Shown here one piece after another: positions 41,596 through 50,707 of a stretch of DNA of 64,000 nucleotides. This stretch comes from Clostridium mobile (lineage in GTDB: Bacteria; Bacillota; Clostridia; Clostridiales; Clostridiaceae). The position numbers were made by a program, and so were the translations under genes. Positions within the stretch are counted from its first letter, which is position 1. The number at the start of each line of letters is the position of its first letter. The DNA is taken from contig NZ_JAHLQF010000002.1 of assembly GCF_018918285.1 (NCBI RefSeq), forward strand, positions 124,001 through 188,000, read 5' to 3'. The notes under the pieces are model-generated. The model was not told where the DNA came from. It worked only from the letters and a program-made list of their open reading frames with translations, and made no database searches.

Positions 41596-43569
41596 ATGGC
41601 AATCGAAAAAATGATGATGATCAATATGGTAGCACCCGTAAATCATATGGATGTGGTGACCAAAAATGTAGTGCTTACAGGAATGTTTCATCCAATTAAC
41701 GCACTAGAAGAAATCAACAGTGGAAATTTTAAAATATCTACAACAGAAGACAATCTAGACACTTTAATAGATGTAAACTATGTAAGATCCTATTCTGAGA
41801 AAAGAAACTACTCAAAGATAAACAAAGAAATAAACAATATATCACAAATCGTTCAAGATCGTGATAATAGAGATAAGAAATGTAAAGATTTAATTTTTGA
41901 TTATAGCCAGTTACAAAGTAGTGTAGAGGAAATATCAGATAAATATAGAGAATTACATGAGGAACTTACAGCTATTAAGGCCCAGAAAGAAAAGCTAGAA
42001 GAGTATAAGAATAATCTTAAATATATATCAAAGCTGGACATCCCTATGGAGCATTTTTCAGAGTTAAAGAATTTTGAAATGCAGCTCTATAAAATAAATG
42101 ATGAAAAGCTCAATATATTAAAGGCTAATTATGAAAATATACCAGCCATAGTTGATAAGGTTTATAAAGGCGATGGCTATGCGGTAATACTAGTTTTATC
42201 TATTAAAGAATTGAAAATAGACTCAGATAGAATGCTAAACTCTTTAAATTGTGAAAAAATAGATATTCCTATGAATTACGAAGGAAATCCAAATGAAGTA
42301 ATGAAAAAAATAAATGAAGAGTTAAAAGAAGTAAGCAGTAAGGCAGCTATTTTAGAAAAGAATATAGATAAGTTTTACAATGAAAATAAGCAGGATATAG
42401 AAGTTATGGTGGAAAGCTTTGATTTAGAAAAAAGCTCAGCTAAATTAAAAGAATATGTAGCTTATAGTAACGAGTTTTTCTATTTATCTGGATGGGTTCC
42501 TAAGAGTTCATTAAAAAGCTTTGAAGAAAAAATTAAAAATGCAGATAGAAAAATAATTATATTAGAAAAAAAAACTGAAGACATGAAGGAAGACCTGAGA
42601 CCGCCAACCAAATTAAAAAATAATTTTTTAGTAAAGCCCTTTGAAATGATGGTTAATATGTATGGTGTGCCTACCTATGAGGAGTCAGACCCTACTACTT
42701 TCTTAGCATTGACTTATATGATAATGTTCGGAGCTATGTTTGGTGATGTTGGACAAGGAGCTATATTGTTTTTAGCAGGCTTACTTATGAAATATAAGAT
42801 GAATAATAATACTGCAGGAGGTATATTACAAAGATTAGGTATTACTTCCACAATATTCGGATTCTTATATGGAAGTATATTTGGATTTGAACATGTTATA
42901 AAACCTATATTAATAAGTCCAATGGAAAATATTGAAACAGTGCTTATTGCTGCCATCATATTTGGTTGTGGAATTTTACTTGTAGGTTTTGTATACGGAA
43001 TTGTAAATAGTATCAAAAGCAAAAACTTAGAGGAAGGGCTTTTTGGACACAATGGATTGGCAGGTATGGCTTTTTATGTGTTGCTTTTACTATTTGCTTA
43101 TTCAACTATAACATCAAAAAACATTGTGAATACTGGAGTTTTGATAGTTTTATTAGTAGTATTAATGGCTTTAATGGTGTTAAAACAACCTTTAACAAAT
43201 CTTCTAATGAAAAAAGGTTTTACATTTTCAGAAAAAAAATCAGACTATTTTATTGAAAGTGGTTTTGGCGCTTTAGAGACTCTTTTAAGTATGTTTTCAA
43301 ATACTTTATCTTTTATAAGAGTTGGTGCCTTTGTATTAAATCACGTAGGATTATTCATAGCCTTCTCAGCATTGGCTAATATGATGAGTAACTCTGCTGG
43401 AAGTATATTTATGTATATACTAGGCAATGTGATAATAATAGTTTTAGAGGGTCTTATAGTTCTTATACAGGGATTAAGACTTGAATACTACGAATTATTT
43501 AGTAAGTACTATGATGGATCTGGATTAGAATTTAAACCTATAACTATTAACAATGGAGAGTATATTTAG
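41596..43569 (+). CDS. ntpI: V-type ATPase subunit I (membrane stator)
   Basis: This 657-residue subunit I/a has an N-terminal cytoplasmic coiled-coil half (to about 330) that grips the stalks. The C-terminal membrane half has about 7-8 helices and forms the ion half-channels. FLALTYMIMFGAMFGDVGQGAILFLAGLL and TLSFIRVGAFVLNHVGLF are classic; the latter helix carries the essential Arg. The ATG at 41596 follows GAGAGGTG; the TTG at 41581 overlaps the C stop and is less likely. It works with the K ring to move H+ or Na+. Confidence 0.93.
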   Translation: MAIEKMMMINMVAPVNHMDVVTKNVVLTGMFHPINALEEINSGNFKISTTEDNLDTLIDVNYVRSYSEKRNYSKINKEINNISQIVQDRDNRDKKCKDLIFDYSQLQSSVEEISDKYRELHEELTAIKAQKEKLEEYKNNLKYISKLDIPMEHFSELKNFEMQLYKINDEKLNILKANYENIPAIVDKVYKGDGYAVILVLSIKELKIDSDRMLNSLNCEKIDIPMNYEGNPNEVMKKINEELKEVSSKAAILEKNIDKFYNENKQDIEVMVESFDLEKSSAKLKEYVAYSNEFFYLSGWVPKSSLKSFEEKIKNADRKIIILEKKTEDMKEDLRPPTKLKNNFLVKPFEMMVNMYGVPTYEESDPTTFLALTYMIMFGAMFGDVGQGAILFLAGLLMKYKMNNNTAGGILQRLGITSTIFGFLYGSIFGFEHVIKPILISPMENIETVLIAAIIFGCGILLVGFVYGIVNSIKSKNLEEGLFGHNGLAGMAFYVLLLLFAYSTITSKNIVNTGVLIVLLVVLMALMVLKQPLTNLLMKKGFTFSEKKSDYFIESGFGALETLLSMFSNTLSFIRVGAFVLNHVGLFIAFSALANMMSNSAGSIFMYILGNVIIIVLEGLIVLIQGLRLEYYELFSKYYDGSGLEFKPITINNGEYI

Positions 43570-43581
43570 GAGGTAATATAG

Positions 43582-44007
43582 ATGATATATGTATTAATGA
43601 TTACTTTTGTAATTGCAATTGGAACTATAACTTATGGATTTGTACAAAAATCAAAGGAAGATATAGAAGGAAAGAGCAAGATTAAGAAGGCTTTGAAAAT
43701 AAATTTATCTACGTTTATACCAGCAATAAGTGCAGCTTTAATATTTATGATCCCTAACATTGCACATGCAGCTGGAGAAGCAAGTTTAGGAACAGCTACT
43801 GGATTAGGATATATAGCAGCAGCCCTATGTACAGGACTTGCAACAATTGGTGCAGGATATGCGGTTGGAGCCGTTGGTTCATCAGCATTAGGAGCGGTAT
43901 CAGAAGATCCTTCAATACTTGGTAAAACTTTAATATATGTTGGACTTGCTGAAGGTATAGCTATTTATGGTCTTATAATTTCTATAATGATATTATCTAA
44001 GATTTAA
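43582..44007 (+). CDS. ntpK: V-type ATPase subunit K (proteolipid ring)
   Basis: This 141-residue rotor-ring subunit has an extra N-terminal helix (3-20), a second hydrophobic segment ending IAHAAG (about 45-65, signal-like), and the proteolipid hairpin. The hairpin is Gly-rich helix one (LGYIAAALCTGLATIGAGYAVGAVG) and helix two with ion-binding Glu124 (VGLAEGIAIYGL). Only one Glu-bearing hairpin is present, unlike the duplicated K of Enterococcus. Ion choice cannot be decided by eye. AGGAGG precedes the ATG. A 195-bp repeat-rich gap follows before subunit F. Confidence 0.9.
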   Translation: MIYVLMITFVIAIGTITYGFVQKSKEDIEGKSKIKKALKINLSTFIPAISAALIFMIPNIAHAAGEASLGTATGLGYIAAALCTGLATIGAGYAVGAVGSSALGAVSEDPSILGKTLIYVGLAEGIAIYGLIISIMILSKI

Positions 44008-44029
44008 TCATTAATTTTAAAATGACTAC

Positions 44030-44190
44030 ATGATTCTAGATATTTAGATGGTTAGATAATTAGGTATTTAGATTTTTAGATGATTAAAGGATTAAAGGAT
44101 TAGATATTTAGATGGGTAGAAAATTAAATGTTTAAATATCTATGCGATTGGATAATTAGACATTTATGTTATTAGATAACTAGATGATTA
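44030..44190 (+). repeat. Low-complexity iterated repeat inside the V-ATPase operon
   Basis: Short degenerate iterations of AGATATTTAGATGG / TTAGATAATTAG / GGATTAAAGGATTAGAT with stops in all plus frames lie between the K and F genes. This is the only gap over 20 bp in the operon. Confidence 0.7.
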
Positions 44191-44202
44191 GAGGTAGATA
44201 AT

Positions 44203-44511
44203 ATGAAAATGTATTTAATAAGCGATAATGTAGACACCTTAGTTGGTCTTAAAATTGCAGGTATAGATGGAGAGATTGTACACAATAGAGAAGAAGCTAT
44301 AAAATGCATAGAAGAAATTAGGAGTAACAAAGAGATTGGCATTATAGTAATCACAGAAAAGGCTATGGAAATGATGCCTGAAAAAATTAGTGAACTTAAA
44401 CTTTCAAAATATTTGCCTCTAATAGTTGAAATTCCAGATAGACATGGAAGTAAAAAAGAAAAAGATTGGATTTTAAACTATATAAAAGAGGCTGTAGGTA
44501 TAAAGATTTGA
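44203..44511 (+). CDS. ntpG: V-type ATPase subunit F
   Basis: This 102-residue Rossmann-like subunit F binds the central shaft with subunit D. It starts KMYLISDNVDTLVGLKIAGIDG, the usual regulatory nucleotide-free fold start, and contains IGIIVITEKAMEMMPEKI and LPLIVEIPDRHGSKK, which is diagnostic. AGAGGTAG precedes the ATG. The upstream repeat gap may separate expression of the membrane and catalytic parts. Confidence 0.92.
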   Translation: MKMYLISDNVDTLVGLKIAGIDGEIVHNREEAIKCIEEIRSNKEIGIIVITEKAMEMMPEKISELKLSKYLPLIVEIPDRHGSKKEKDWILNYIKEAVGIKI

Positions 44512-44522
44512 GGTGAGATCGA

Positions 44523-45128
44523 GTGGTTACTGTAGAAGATAAAATTAATCTATTCTCAAAAATAATGCAGGATAAGCTTAGTGAAAAAATTAATGCTAAA
44601 CTTGAAGCAGTAAAAAAAGAAGAGGAAGAAGTATTCGGAAAAGAAGAAAAATCTATAAAAGAATATAAAGAAAAAACTTTTAAGGATATAGAAAGAAAAT
44701 GCAATTCAATGTACGAACAGGAAGTATCTAAGGCTACCTTTGATAAACAAGAAGAGTTGACCAATTTAAAAGAAACTATGATAAGAGAAACCTTAGATGA
44801 TATAAAAAATAGATTGAAGGAATTTATTAATTCTGAGAACTATGAGGAGTATATATTTTCAAGACTTAATAAAACCTTAGAAGATATGAAAGACGGAGAA
44901 AGTGCATTCATATATTTTAATAATGAGGATTTATTAAGATTTGAAGATAAGCTAGCTAAATATGCCCTAGGAAAAAATATTGAAATAAGTAATAACTCTG
45001 TAAATATTTTAGGGGGATATATAGTAGAGGATAAATTAAAAAGATTTAGAATAGATTGTAGTTTAGATAGCAGCATCGAGGAATGCATTGAGGAAATAGG
45101 AATTAAAATAACAGATATATTCATGTAG
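44523..45128 (+). CDS. ntpE: V-type ATPase subunit E (peripheral stalk)
   Basis: This 201-residue stalk subunit pairs with the G/H protein and holds the A3B3 head. The N-terminal half is a long coiled coil (KLSEKINAKLEAVKKEEEEVFGKEEKSIKEYKEKTFKDIERK). The C-terminal globular half ends with NILGGYIVEDKLKRFRIDCSLDSSIEECIEEI, the conserved E signature. The start is GTG after GAGGTGAG. It is 11 bp after subunit F and 17 bp before subunit A. Confidence 0.9.
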   Translation: MVTVEDKINLFSKIMQDKLSEKINAKLEAVKKEEEEVFGKEEKSIKEYKEKTFKDIERKCNSMYEQEVSKATFDKQEELTNLKETMIRETLDDIKNRLKEFINSENYEEYIFSRLNKTLEDMKDGESAFIYFNNEDLLRFEDKLAKYALGKNIEISNNSVNILGGYIVEDKLKRFRIDCSLDSSIEECIEEIGIKITDIFM

Positions 45129-45145
45129 ATAAAGGAGTGGTTCTA

Positions 45146-46915
45146 TTGGATAGTCTAGTAGGAACTATTGTAAGTATAAACGGTCCTGTTATTAAAGGAA
45201 AGAACATGGCTAAATTTAAAATGAGAGAAATGGTAATGGTAGGGCAGAAAAAGCTCATAGGAGAAATAATTGCATTAGAACAAGATTTGGCTATAGTACA
45301 GGTTTATGAAGAAACTTCAGGATTAAAAGTAGGAGAAGAAATCCTTTCTACTGGAATGCCACTTTCTTTAAAATTAGGACCAGGAATCATTGGAAATATA
45401 TTTGATGGTATACAAAGACCCCTAAATAAAATAAATGAGATTTCCTATGGATTTATAAAAGAAGGTATTGGCCTTATATCCATAGATGAACAAAAGGAAT
45501 GGCATGTGGATGTAGTTGCCAACATAGGAGATATCTTAAAAGCAGGAGACATTTATGGAGAAGTACAGGAAACAAATATAATAAAGCATAGATTAATGGT
45601 GCCTCCAGGAGTAAAGGGAGAAGTAATTAAAGTTAAGGAAAGCGGTTCATATAATATAGAAGAAAAAATCGTTACTCTAAAGGACGGAGAAGTCACTCAT
45701 GAGCTAAGCTTATATCAAAGATGGCCTGTTAGAACTCCAAGACCTATTAAGAAAAGAAAAATATTAAGCAAACCTCTTGTTACAGGACAAAGAATATTAG
45801 ACATGTTCTTTCCTATAGCTAAAGGGGGAACCGTTGCTATACCAGGAGGATTCGGAACAGGTAAAACTATGACACAGCATCAGTTAGCAAAATGGTCTGA
45901 TGCAGATATAATAGTTTACATTGGTTGTGGTGAAAGAGGAAATGAAATGACAGAGGTTTTAGAAGATTTTCCAAAACTTATAGACCCAAAAACCAATACT
46001 TCATTGATGAATAGAACGGTTTTAATAGCTAATACTTCTGATATGCCTGTTGCAGCAAGAGAAGCTTCTATATATACGGGTATAACTATAGCAGAGTATT
46101 TTAGAGATATGGGATATAACGTGGCTATTATGGCAGACTCCACTTCCCGTTGGGCAGAGGCTTTAAGAGAGATATCTGGAAGACTTGAAGAAATGCCTGC
46201 GGAAGAAGGATATCCAGCTTATTTACCTTCAAGGATAGCAGAATTCTACGAGAGAGCAGGATTTGTAGAAAACTTAAATGGCAGTGAAGGTTCTGTTACA
46301 GTTATTGGTGCTGTTTCCCCAGCAGGAGCGGATTTTTCTGAACCTGTAACTCAAAATACTAAAAGATTTGTTAGTGCTTTTTTAGGATTAGATAAAAAGC
46401 TTGCCTATGCAAGACACTATCCTGCTATAAACTGGTTATCAAGCTATAGTGGTTATACACCAATGCTTAAGGATTGGTATGAAGAAAATGTATCCTCTGA
46501 GTTTATAGATTTAAGAAGCAAGATGCTGAAAATATTATTTGAAGAAAATAAGCTTCAAGAAATTGTTAAGCTTGTTGGAGAAGACGTTCTGCCAGATGAT
46601 CAGAGACTTATTTTAGAAGCTGCTAAAATATTAAAAGTAGGATTTTTACAGCAAAATGCTTATCATGACGTAGATACCTATGTGCCTATTGAGAAGCAAT
46701 TTAAAATGTTAAAGATAATAGAGTTGTTTTATGACAAGGCATATGGATGTGTTAAAATAGGAGTTCCTATCTCAAAAATTAGGGATGGAGAAATCTTCGG
46801 AGAAATGATTAAAATGAAATATAATATACCAAATGATGATTTTTCAGGCTTTGATAAAATAGAGGAAAAAATATCTTTATATTATGAAGAGCTAATGAAA
46901 AAATATAGACAATAG
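45146..46915 (+). CDS. ntpA: V-type ATPase catalytic subunit A
   Basis: This 589-residue catalytic subunit has Walker A GGFGTGKT (234-241), the non-homologous insert before it (residues about 110-185) typical of A subunits, and [17 protein letters not shown] with the catalytic Glu. Walker B follows in [32 protein letters not shown]. The TTG at 45146 is preferred, since AAAGGAG covers the GTG at 45137. It binds and hydrolyses ATP in alternation with subunit B. Confidence 0.97.
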   Translation: MDSLVGTIVSINGPVIKGKNMAKFKMREMVMVGQKKLIGEIIALEQDLAIVQVYEETSGLKVGEEILSTGMPLSLKLGPGIIGNIFDGIQRPLNKINEISYGFIKEGIGLISIDEQKEWHVDVVANIGDILKAGDIYGEVQETNIIKHRLMVPPGVKGEVIKVKESGSYNIEEKIVTLKDGEVTHELSLYQRWPVRTPRPIKKRKILSKPLVTGQRILDMFFPIAKGGTVAIPGGFGTGKTMTQHQLAKWSDADIIVYIGCGERGNEMTEVLEDFPKLIDPKTNTSLMNRTVLIANTSDMPVAAREASIYTGITIAEYFRDMGYNVAIMADSTSRWAEALREISGRLEEMPAEEGYPAYLPSRIAEFYERAGFVENLNGSEGSVTVIGAVSPAGADFSEPVTQNTKRFVSAFLGLDKKLAYARHYPAINWLSSYSGYTPMLKDWYEENVSSEFIDLRSKMLKILFEENKLQEIVKLVGEDVLPDDQRLILEAAKILKVGFLQQNAYHDVDTYVPIEKQFKMLKIIELFYDKAYGCVKIGVPISKIRDGEIFGEMIKMKYNIPNDDFSGFDKIEEKISLYYEELMKKYRQ

Positions 46916-46932
46916 CAAGGGAGGGGAAAGTA

Positions 46933-48312
46933 GTGAAAAAGGAATATTTAGTATTAGACAGAGTACAAGGTCCCTTGATTGTGCTATCCGGGGTTGAAGG
47001 AGTTTCTTATGATGAAATTGTGCAGATAAAGGTGGAAAATGGAGAGAGTAAAAAAGGAAAAGTAGTTCAATTAGACGGAGATAAAGCCATAGTTCAGGTT
47101 TTTGAATCTACTGCAGGAATATCTCTTCACAATACTGCAGTTTCTTTTAGCGGAAGGCCTTTAGAGATAAGTCTTTCAAAAGAAATTTTAGGTAGAGAAT
47201 TTAGTGGTATAGGTAAGCCTATAGATGGCAGAGGAGAAATATATAGCACTAAAAAATACAATGTAAATGGAAGACCTATTAACCCCGTTGCTCGTAAATA
47301 TCCAAGAAATTTTATTCAAACAGGAATTTCTTCTATAGATTGTTTATCTACATTAATAAGAGGGCAAAAGCTTCCTATATTTTCAGGGAACGGTATTCCT
47401 CATAACGAGTTAGCTGCTCAAATAGTAAGGCAAGCTCGTATAGGAAGTGATTCAGATGAGAAATTTGCAGTAGTTTTTGCTGCTATGGGCATAAAACATG
47501 ATGACAAGGAGTTCTTTAGAAAAAGCTTTGAAGAAGCTGGGGTAATGGACAGATTAGTAATGTTTACTAATTTGGCAGATGATCCTATAGTGGAAAGAAT
47601 AGTAACTCCTAGAGCAGCTCTTACTGCGGCGGAATATTTAGCTTTTGAAGAGGGAATGCACATATTAGTTATAATGACAGATATAACTAACTATTGTGAA
47701 GCCTTAAGAGAGCTATCCTCATCAAGAGAAGAAGTGCCTAGTAGAAAGGGTTATCCAGGATATCTTTATTCTGACTTAGCTTCTCTTTATGAAAGAGCAG
47801 GCATGATGAAGGATAAAAAAGGATCTATAACTCAGTTGCCAATTTTAACCATGCCAAATGATGATATAACACATCCAATACCTGATTTAACTGGATATAT
47901 AACTGAAGGACAGGTTGTTTTAAGCAAAGATATTTTTGGAAGAGGTATATATCCTCCTGTAGATATTCTTCCTTCTCTATCAAGATTAATGAAGGATGGT
48001 ATAGGAGAAGGATACACTAGAGAGGACCATGCAGAGGTATCAAACCAGTTATTTGCTAGTTACTCTTATGTGCAAGATGTAATAGCCTTAGCTCAAGTTA
48101 TAGGAGAGGACGAACTATCTCCTGTAGATAAAATATATATGGACTTTGGAAAAGAATTTGAAGGAAAGTTTTTAAATCAAGGATTTGATGAAAATAGAGA
48201 TATAGTTAGAACTTTAGAGTTAGCATGGGAGATACTATCTATTCTACCTGAAAATGAATTAGATAGAATAAGCCCTGAAATTGTGAGAAAGTATTATAGG
48301 GGTGGTAAGTAA
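46933..48312 (+). CDS. ntpB: V-type ATPase subunit B
   Basis: This 459-residue non-catalytic nucleotide-site subunit has a degenerate P-loop ([17 protein letters not shown]). [45 protein letters not shown] is the family hallmark. The Arg that completes the A-subunit site lies in the later [31 protein letters not shown] region. The start is GTG behind GGGAGGGG. Its stop overlaps the subunit D start by one base. Confidence 0.97.
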   Translation: MKKEYLVLDRVQGPLIVLSGVEGVSYDEIVQIKVENGESKKGKVVQLDGDKAIVQVFESTAGISLHNTAVSFSGRPLEISLSKEILGREFSGIGKPIDGRGEIYSTKKYNVNGRPINPVARKYPRNFIQTGISSIDCLSTLIRGQKLPIFSGNGIPHNELAAQIVRQARIGSDSDEKFAVVFAAMGIKHDDKEFFRKSFEEAGVMDRLVMFTNLADDPIVERIVTPRAALTAAEYLAFEEGMHILVIMTDITNYCEALRELSSSREEVPSRKGYPGYLYSDLASLYERAGMMKDKKGSITQLPILTMPNDDITHPIPDLTGYITEGQVVLSKDIFGRGIYPPVDILPSLSRLMKDGIGEGYTREDHAEVSNQLFASYSYVQDVIALAQVIGEDELSPVDKIYMDFGKEFEGKFLNQGFDENRDIVRTLELAWEILSILPENELDRISPEIVRKYYRGGK

Positions 48313-48926
48313 TGCTTAACATCGCTCCGACTAAAGCAAACTTAATAAGTGCAAAGAATTCTCTAGAGTTCTCTCAAAAAGGATTTGAACTTTTAGATAA
48401 AAAAAGAAATGTACTAATAAGAGAGTTAATGTCATATGTAGATTTGGCAAAGGAACTGCAGGATAAAATTAATGCTTCTTTTAATGAAGCTTATGAAGCC
48501 TTAAAAAAAGCCAACATAACCATGGGGCTAAAGGAAGTTCAAGAGGTAGCATCAACTATACCTGAGGCTATGGATTATGAGGTTATTTTTAAATCCGTTA
48601 TGGGGGTTGAAGTTCCTATAATAAAATATGAAGAAAAAGATATAATCCCAAGATACAGTATTTATAAAACCAATTCTACTATGGACGCGGCTTATATTAA
48701 GTTTAATGAAATTAAGTACTTGATTTATATGCTTGGTCAAGTTGAAAATGCCGTTTATAGATTAGCAATCGAGGTTAAAAAAACTCAAAAAAGAGCTAAT
48801 GCTTTAGAAAATATTCAAATACCTAAGTTTAAAGAAATAATTAAAGAGATAAGTGGAGTGCTAGAAGAAAAGGAAAGAGAAGACTTCTTTAGACTTAAAG
48901 TGGTAAAAAAGAGAAAACAAGAGTAA
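48312..48926 (+). CDS. ntpD: V-type ATPase subunit D (rotor shaft)
   Basis: This 204-residue coiled-coil shaft turns inside the A3B3 head. It starts NIAPTKANLISAKNSLEFSQKGFELLDKKRNVLIRELM, the usual first helix. The closing helix VENAVYRLAIEVKKTQKRANALENIQIPKFKEIIKEI is diagnostic. The ATG overlaps the B stop (TAATG). It is the last gene of the operon. A terminator about 105 bp downstream follows. Confidence 0.95.
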   Translation: MLNIAPTKANLISAKNSLEFSQKGFELLDKKRNVLIRELMSYVDLAKELQDKINASFNEAYEALKKANITMGLKEVQEVASTIPEAMDYEVIFKSVMGVEVPIIKYEEKDIIPRYSIYKTNSTMDAAYIKFNEIKYLIYMLGQVENAVYRLAIEVKKTQKRANALENIQIPKFKEIIKEISGVLEEKEREDFFRLKVVKKRKQE

Positions 48927-49029
48927 AAATTATTTATTATTGTGAAAATTATATGATTTATAGGCTTATAATAATGTAAACTTTGTGTTATAATGAACAT
49001 GTAAAAAAATTATATTTTATCTAAGAATG

Positions 49030-49065
49030 AAAGCCGCATCGAGGTAATACTTGATGTGGTTTTTA
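49030..49065 (+). terminator. Terminator after the V-ATPase operon
   Basis: The stem AAAGCCGCATCGAG / CTTGATGTGGTTT (with G-U pairs) is followed by TTATTTT. Confidence 0.7.
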
Positions 49066-49144
49066 TTTTAAAGAAATTATAGAAAAAAATGTAACTTAAA
49101 GTCATTGGCATATCTGACTTTGAGAATAGATTTGTAAAACTCAA

Positions 49145-49208
49145 AAGAGCTAAGTATGTAGGGAAATAGCGACTTTTTATTGGAGCGACTTCACTATGTG
49201 CTTAGCTC
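49145..49208 (+). repeat. Hairpin repeat R5
   Basis: AGAGCTAAGTATGTAG pairs with TGTGCTTAGCTCT around a GCGAC-T-rich-GGAGCGAC core. It is the first of four copies in 750 bp. Confidence 0.85.
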
Positions 49209-49255
49209 TCCTTTTGGATAAACTTATCATTGGGAAATAAATTTAGGGTTTCAAC

Positions 49256-49450
49256 AAAAAAAATGCTATGCAATGCTTTTTATGCTGATTCGCTGCAATA
49301 AGAACTTCTAAAATTTATTTTAGAAAACTCCTTAATGCTGACAAACTCCCTTCGGTCAAACATGTACAGCATCTTAACGGTGCTTTCTAAAATAAATTAA
49401 GAATCTCTAGATTTTGCTCAAATGCATAGGGTGCATCACATAGCATTTTA
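49256..49450 (+). repeat. MITE-like element E, copy 2 (full length)
   Basis: Terminal inverted repeats AAAAAAATGCTATG / CATAGCATTTT flank internal blocks GACAAACTCCCTTCGGTC and AAGAATCTCTAGATTTTGCT, shared with copies 1, 4 and 5. Confidence 0.8.
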
Positions 49451-49545
49451 AGGTTTTGAACAATAAATCATAAAGATAAATATTTGAGAAGCTAAATTAT
49501 CATTGTAGAAATTTATAATTTAGAAATATATTTTTAAAACATAAG

Positions 49546-49608
49546 AGAACTAAGTATATAATAGAAGGAACGCCTTTTTTGAAGTGACGTTATTATGTAC
49601 TTAGTTCT
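49546..49608 (+). repeat. Hairpin repeat R6
   Basis: AGAACTAAGTATATAATAGA pairs with TTATGTACTTAGTTCT. Second core type (GGAACGCCTTTTTTGAAGTG). Confidence 0.85.
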
Positions 49609-49674
49609 AATTTTGGATACTTAATTATTATTGTAAAAATTTATAGTTGAGAAACTAATTTGCAAAACCTAAAA

Positions 49675-49736
49675 GAGCTAAGTATATAGTGAAAAAGCGA
49701 CTTTTTCCGGAGCGGCTTTACTATATGCTTAGCTCT
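49675..49736 (+). repeat. Hairpin repeat R7
   Basis: GAGCTAAGTATATAGTGAAA pairs with TTACTATATGCTTAGCTC. First core type (GCGACTTTTTCCGGAGCGGC). Confidence 0.85.
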
Positions 49737-49830
49737 CTGTTTGAGAAACCCAATTACTTTTGTAGAAACTTATAAATGTGAAAATAATTTACTACAATAC
49801 ATATTTGAAAATACATTTCTAAAACATAAA

Positions 49831-49895
49831 AGAACTGAGGTATATAGTAGGAGGAGCGCTTTTTTGAAGCGACGTCACTATGTACCTCAGTTTCT
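49831..49895 (+). repeat. Hairpin repeat R8
   Basis: AGAACTGAGGTATATAGTAG pairs with CACTATGTACCTCAGTTTCT. Both arms have changed together (CTGAGG/CCTCAG) compared with R6 (CTAAGT/ACTTAG). Confidence 0.85.
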
Positions 49896-49988
49896 ATTTG
49901 GATAATCGAATATCTTTACTTGAAATTACAATTGTAAAACTAAATTTTAATAACTTAATTTCAAGAATACATTTTTGAAATATTATAG

Positions 49989-50462
49989 TTATTTACAAGT
50001 TTCTTTATCAGCTCTAGGAGAAGTTAAACTTCCATCCCATTTTTCAATATTTGATCTCATTTTTAATAAAATGTTATCTGCTTTTTCCTTAGGAATTTTA
50101 CCTTCTTCAACTTTTTTATTAATTCTCTCAGTTCTATTCTTTATAATGATTTCCTTAACTTCTTTTTCGCTTAAACCTTTTTTCTCTTTAGCGATATCAA
50201 ATAGTGTTTTACCTGATTCTCTTGCAGAACGAATATCATCATTAGTTATTCCTAATTCTTTCATAGTTGCTGGGTCAATAAAGTTCTTGTGTTTATTTTT
50301 TCTTTCTTTACATCCCGTTCTATCCTTGGAGTCCTCGATTTTTTTATCAGGATTTTTTATTTCATTTGAATCAGGGTTTGATAAAGCAAAGGTTGTAGAA
50401 CTTATTCCAAGTGATATAAAAAGGCCTAATGCTGCAAATTTTTTTAAATTTTTTATAAGCAT
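49989..50462 (-). CDS. Secreted DUF2680-type protein
   Basis: This 157-residue exported protein has a signal peptide at residues 1-27 (LIKNLKKFAALGLFISLGISSTTFA), then a Lys/Asp/Asn-rich linker. The C-terminal part, MKELGITNDDIRSARESGKTLFDIAKEKKGLSEKEVKEIIIKNRTERINKKVEEGKIPKEKADNILLKM, fits DUF2680. The ATG at 50462 follows GGGAGG by 8 bases; ATGs further upstream have no ribosome binding site. The role is unknown; it is probably outside the membrane. Divergent from hcp. Confidence 0.82.
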   Translation of the reverse strand: MLIKNLKKFAALGLFISLGISSTTFALSNPDSNEIKNPDKKIEDSKDRTGCKERKNKHKNFIDPATMKELGITNDDIRSARESGKTLFDIAKEKKGLSEKEVKEIIIKNRTERINKKVEEGKIPKEKADNILLKMRSNIEKWDGSLTSPRADKETCK

Positions 50463-50566
50463 TTTGCTAACCTCCCTAATATTTTTTTTAAAACCTTTAA
50501 CATTTATTATTATGTGCATAAAATCAAATAAATAAATATGTAAAATATGATAATTTTTTTGATTTT

Positions 50567-50580
50567 GTAACATAGGTTAC
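50567..50580 (+). promoter_or_regulatory. HcpR-like operator upstream of hcp
   Basis: The dyad GTAACATAGGTTAC (GTAAC-N4-GTTAC) matches the CRP/FNR-type HcpR site reported for clostridial hcp genes, as I recall it. It is centred about 42 bp before the start point expected from the TATAAT at 50604-50609, the class II activator position. Confidence 0.72.
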
Positions 50581-50707
50581 CGATTTAAAGTAGATTAGTT
50601 TAGTATAATTTAAATTGTGAAAGGGACAAGTTAACGAAAGAAAAATAAATAAAGTTATAAATAAATAAGACAAAAATAATAAAATTATAAATATGGAGGA
50701 ATGAATA

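Noticed and set aside
44030-44190. CRISPR-like array
   Set aside because: Units are 8-14 bases, degenerate and without unique spacers; no cas genes are present.
49975-50535. 186-codon plus-strand frame opposite the DUF2680 gene
   Set aside because: It is the complement of a gene with a signal peptide, a known domain and a good ribosome binding site; no site of its own.
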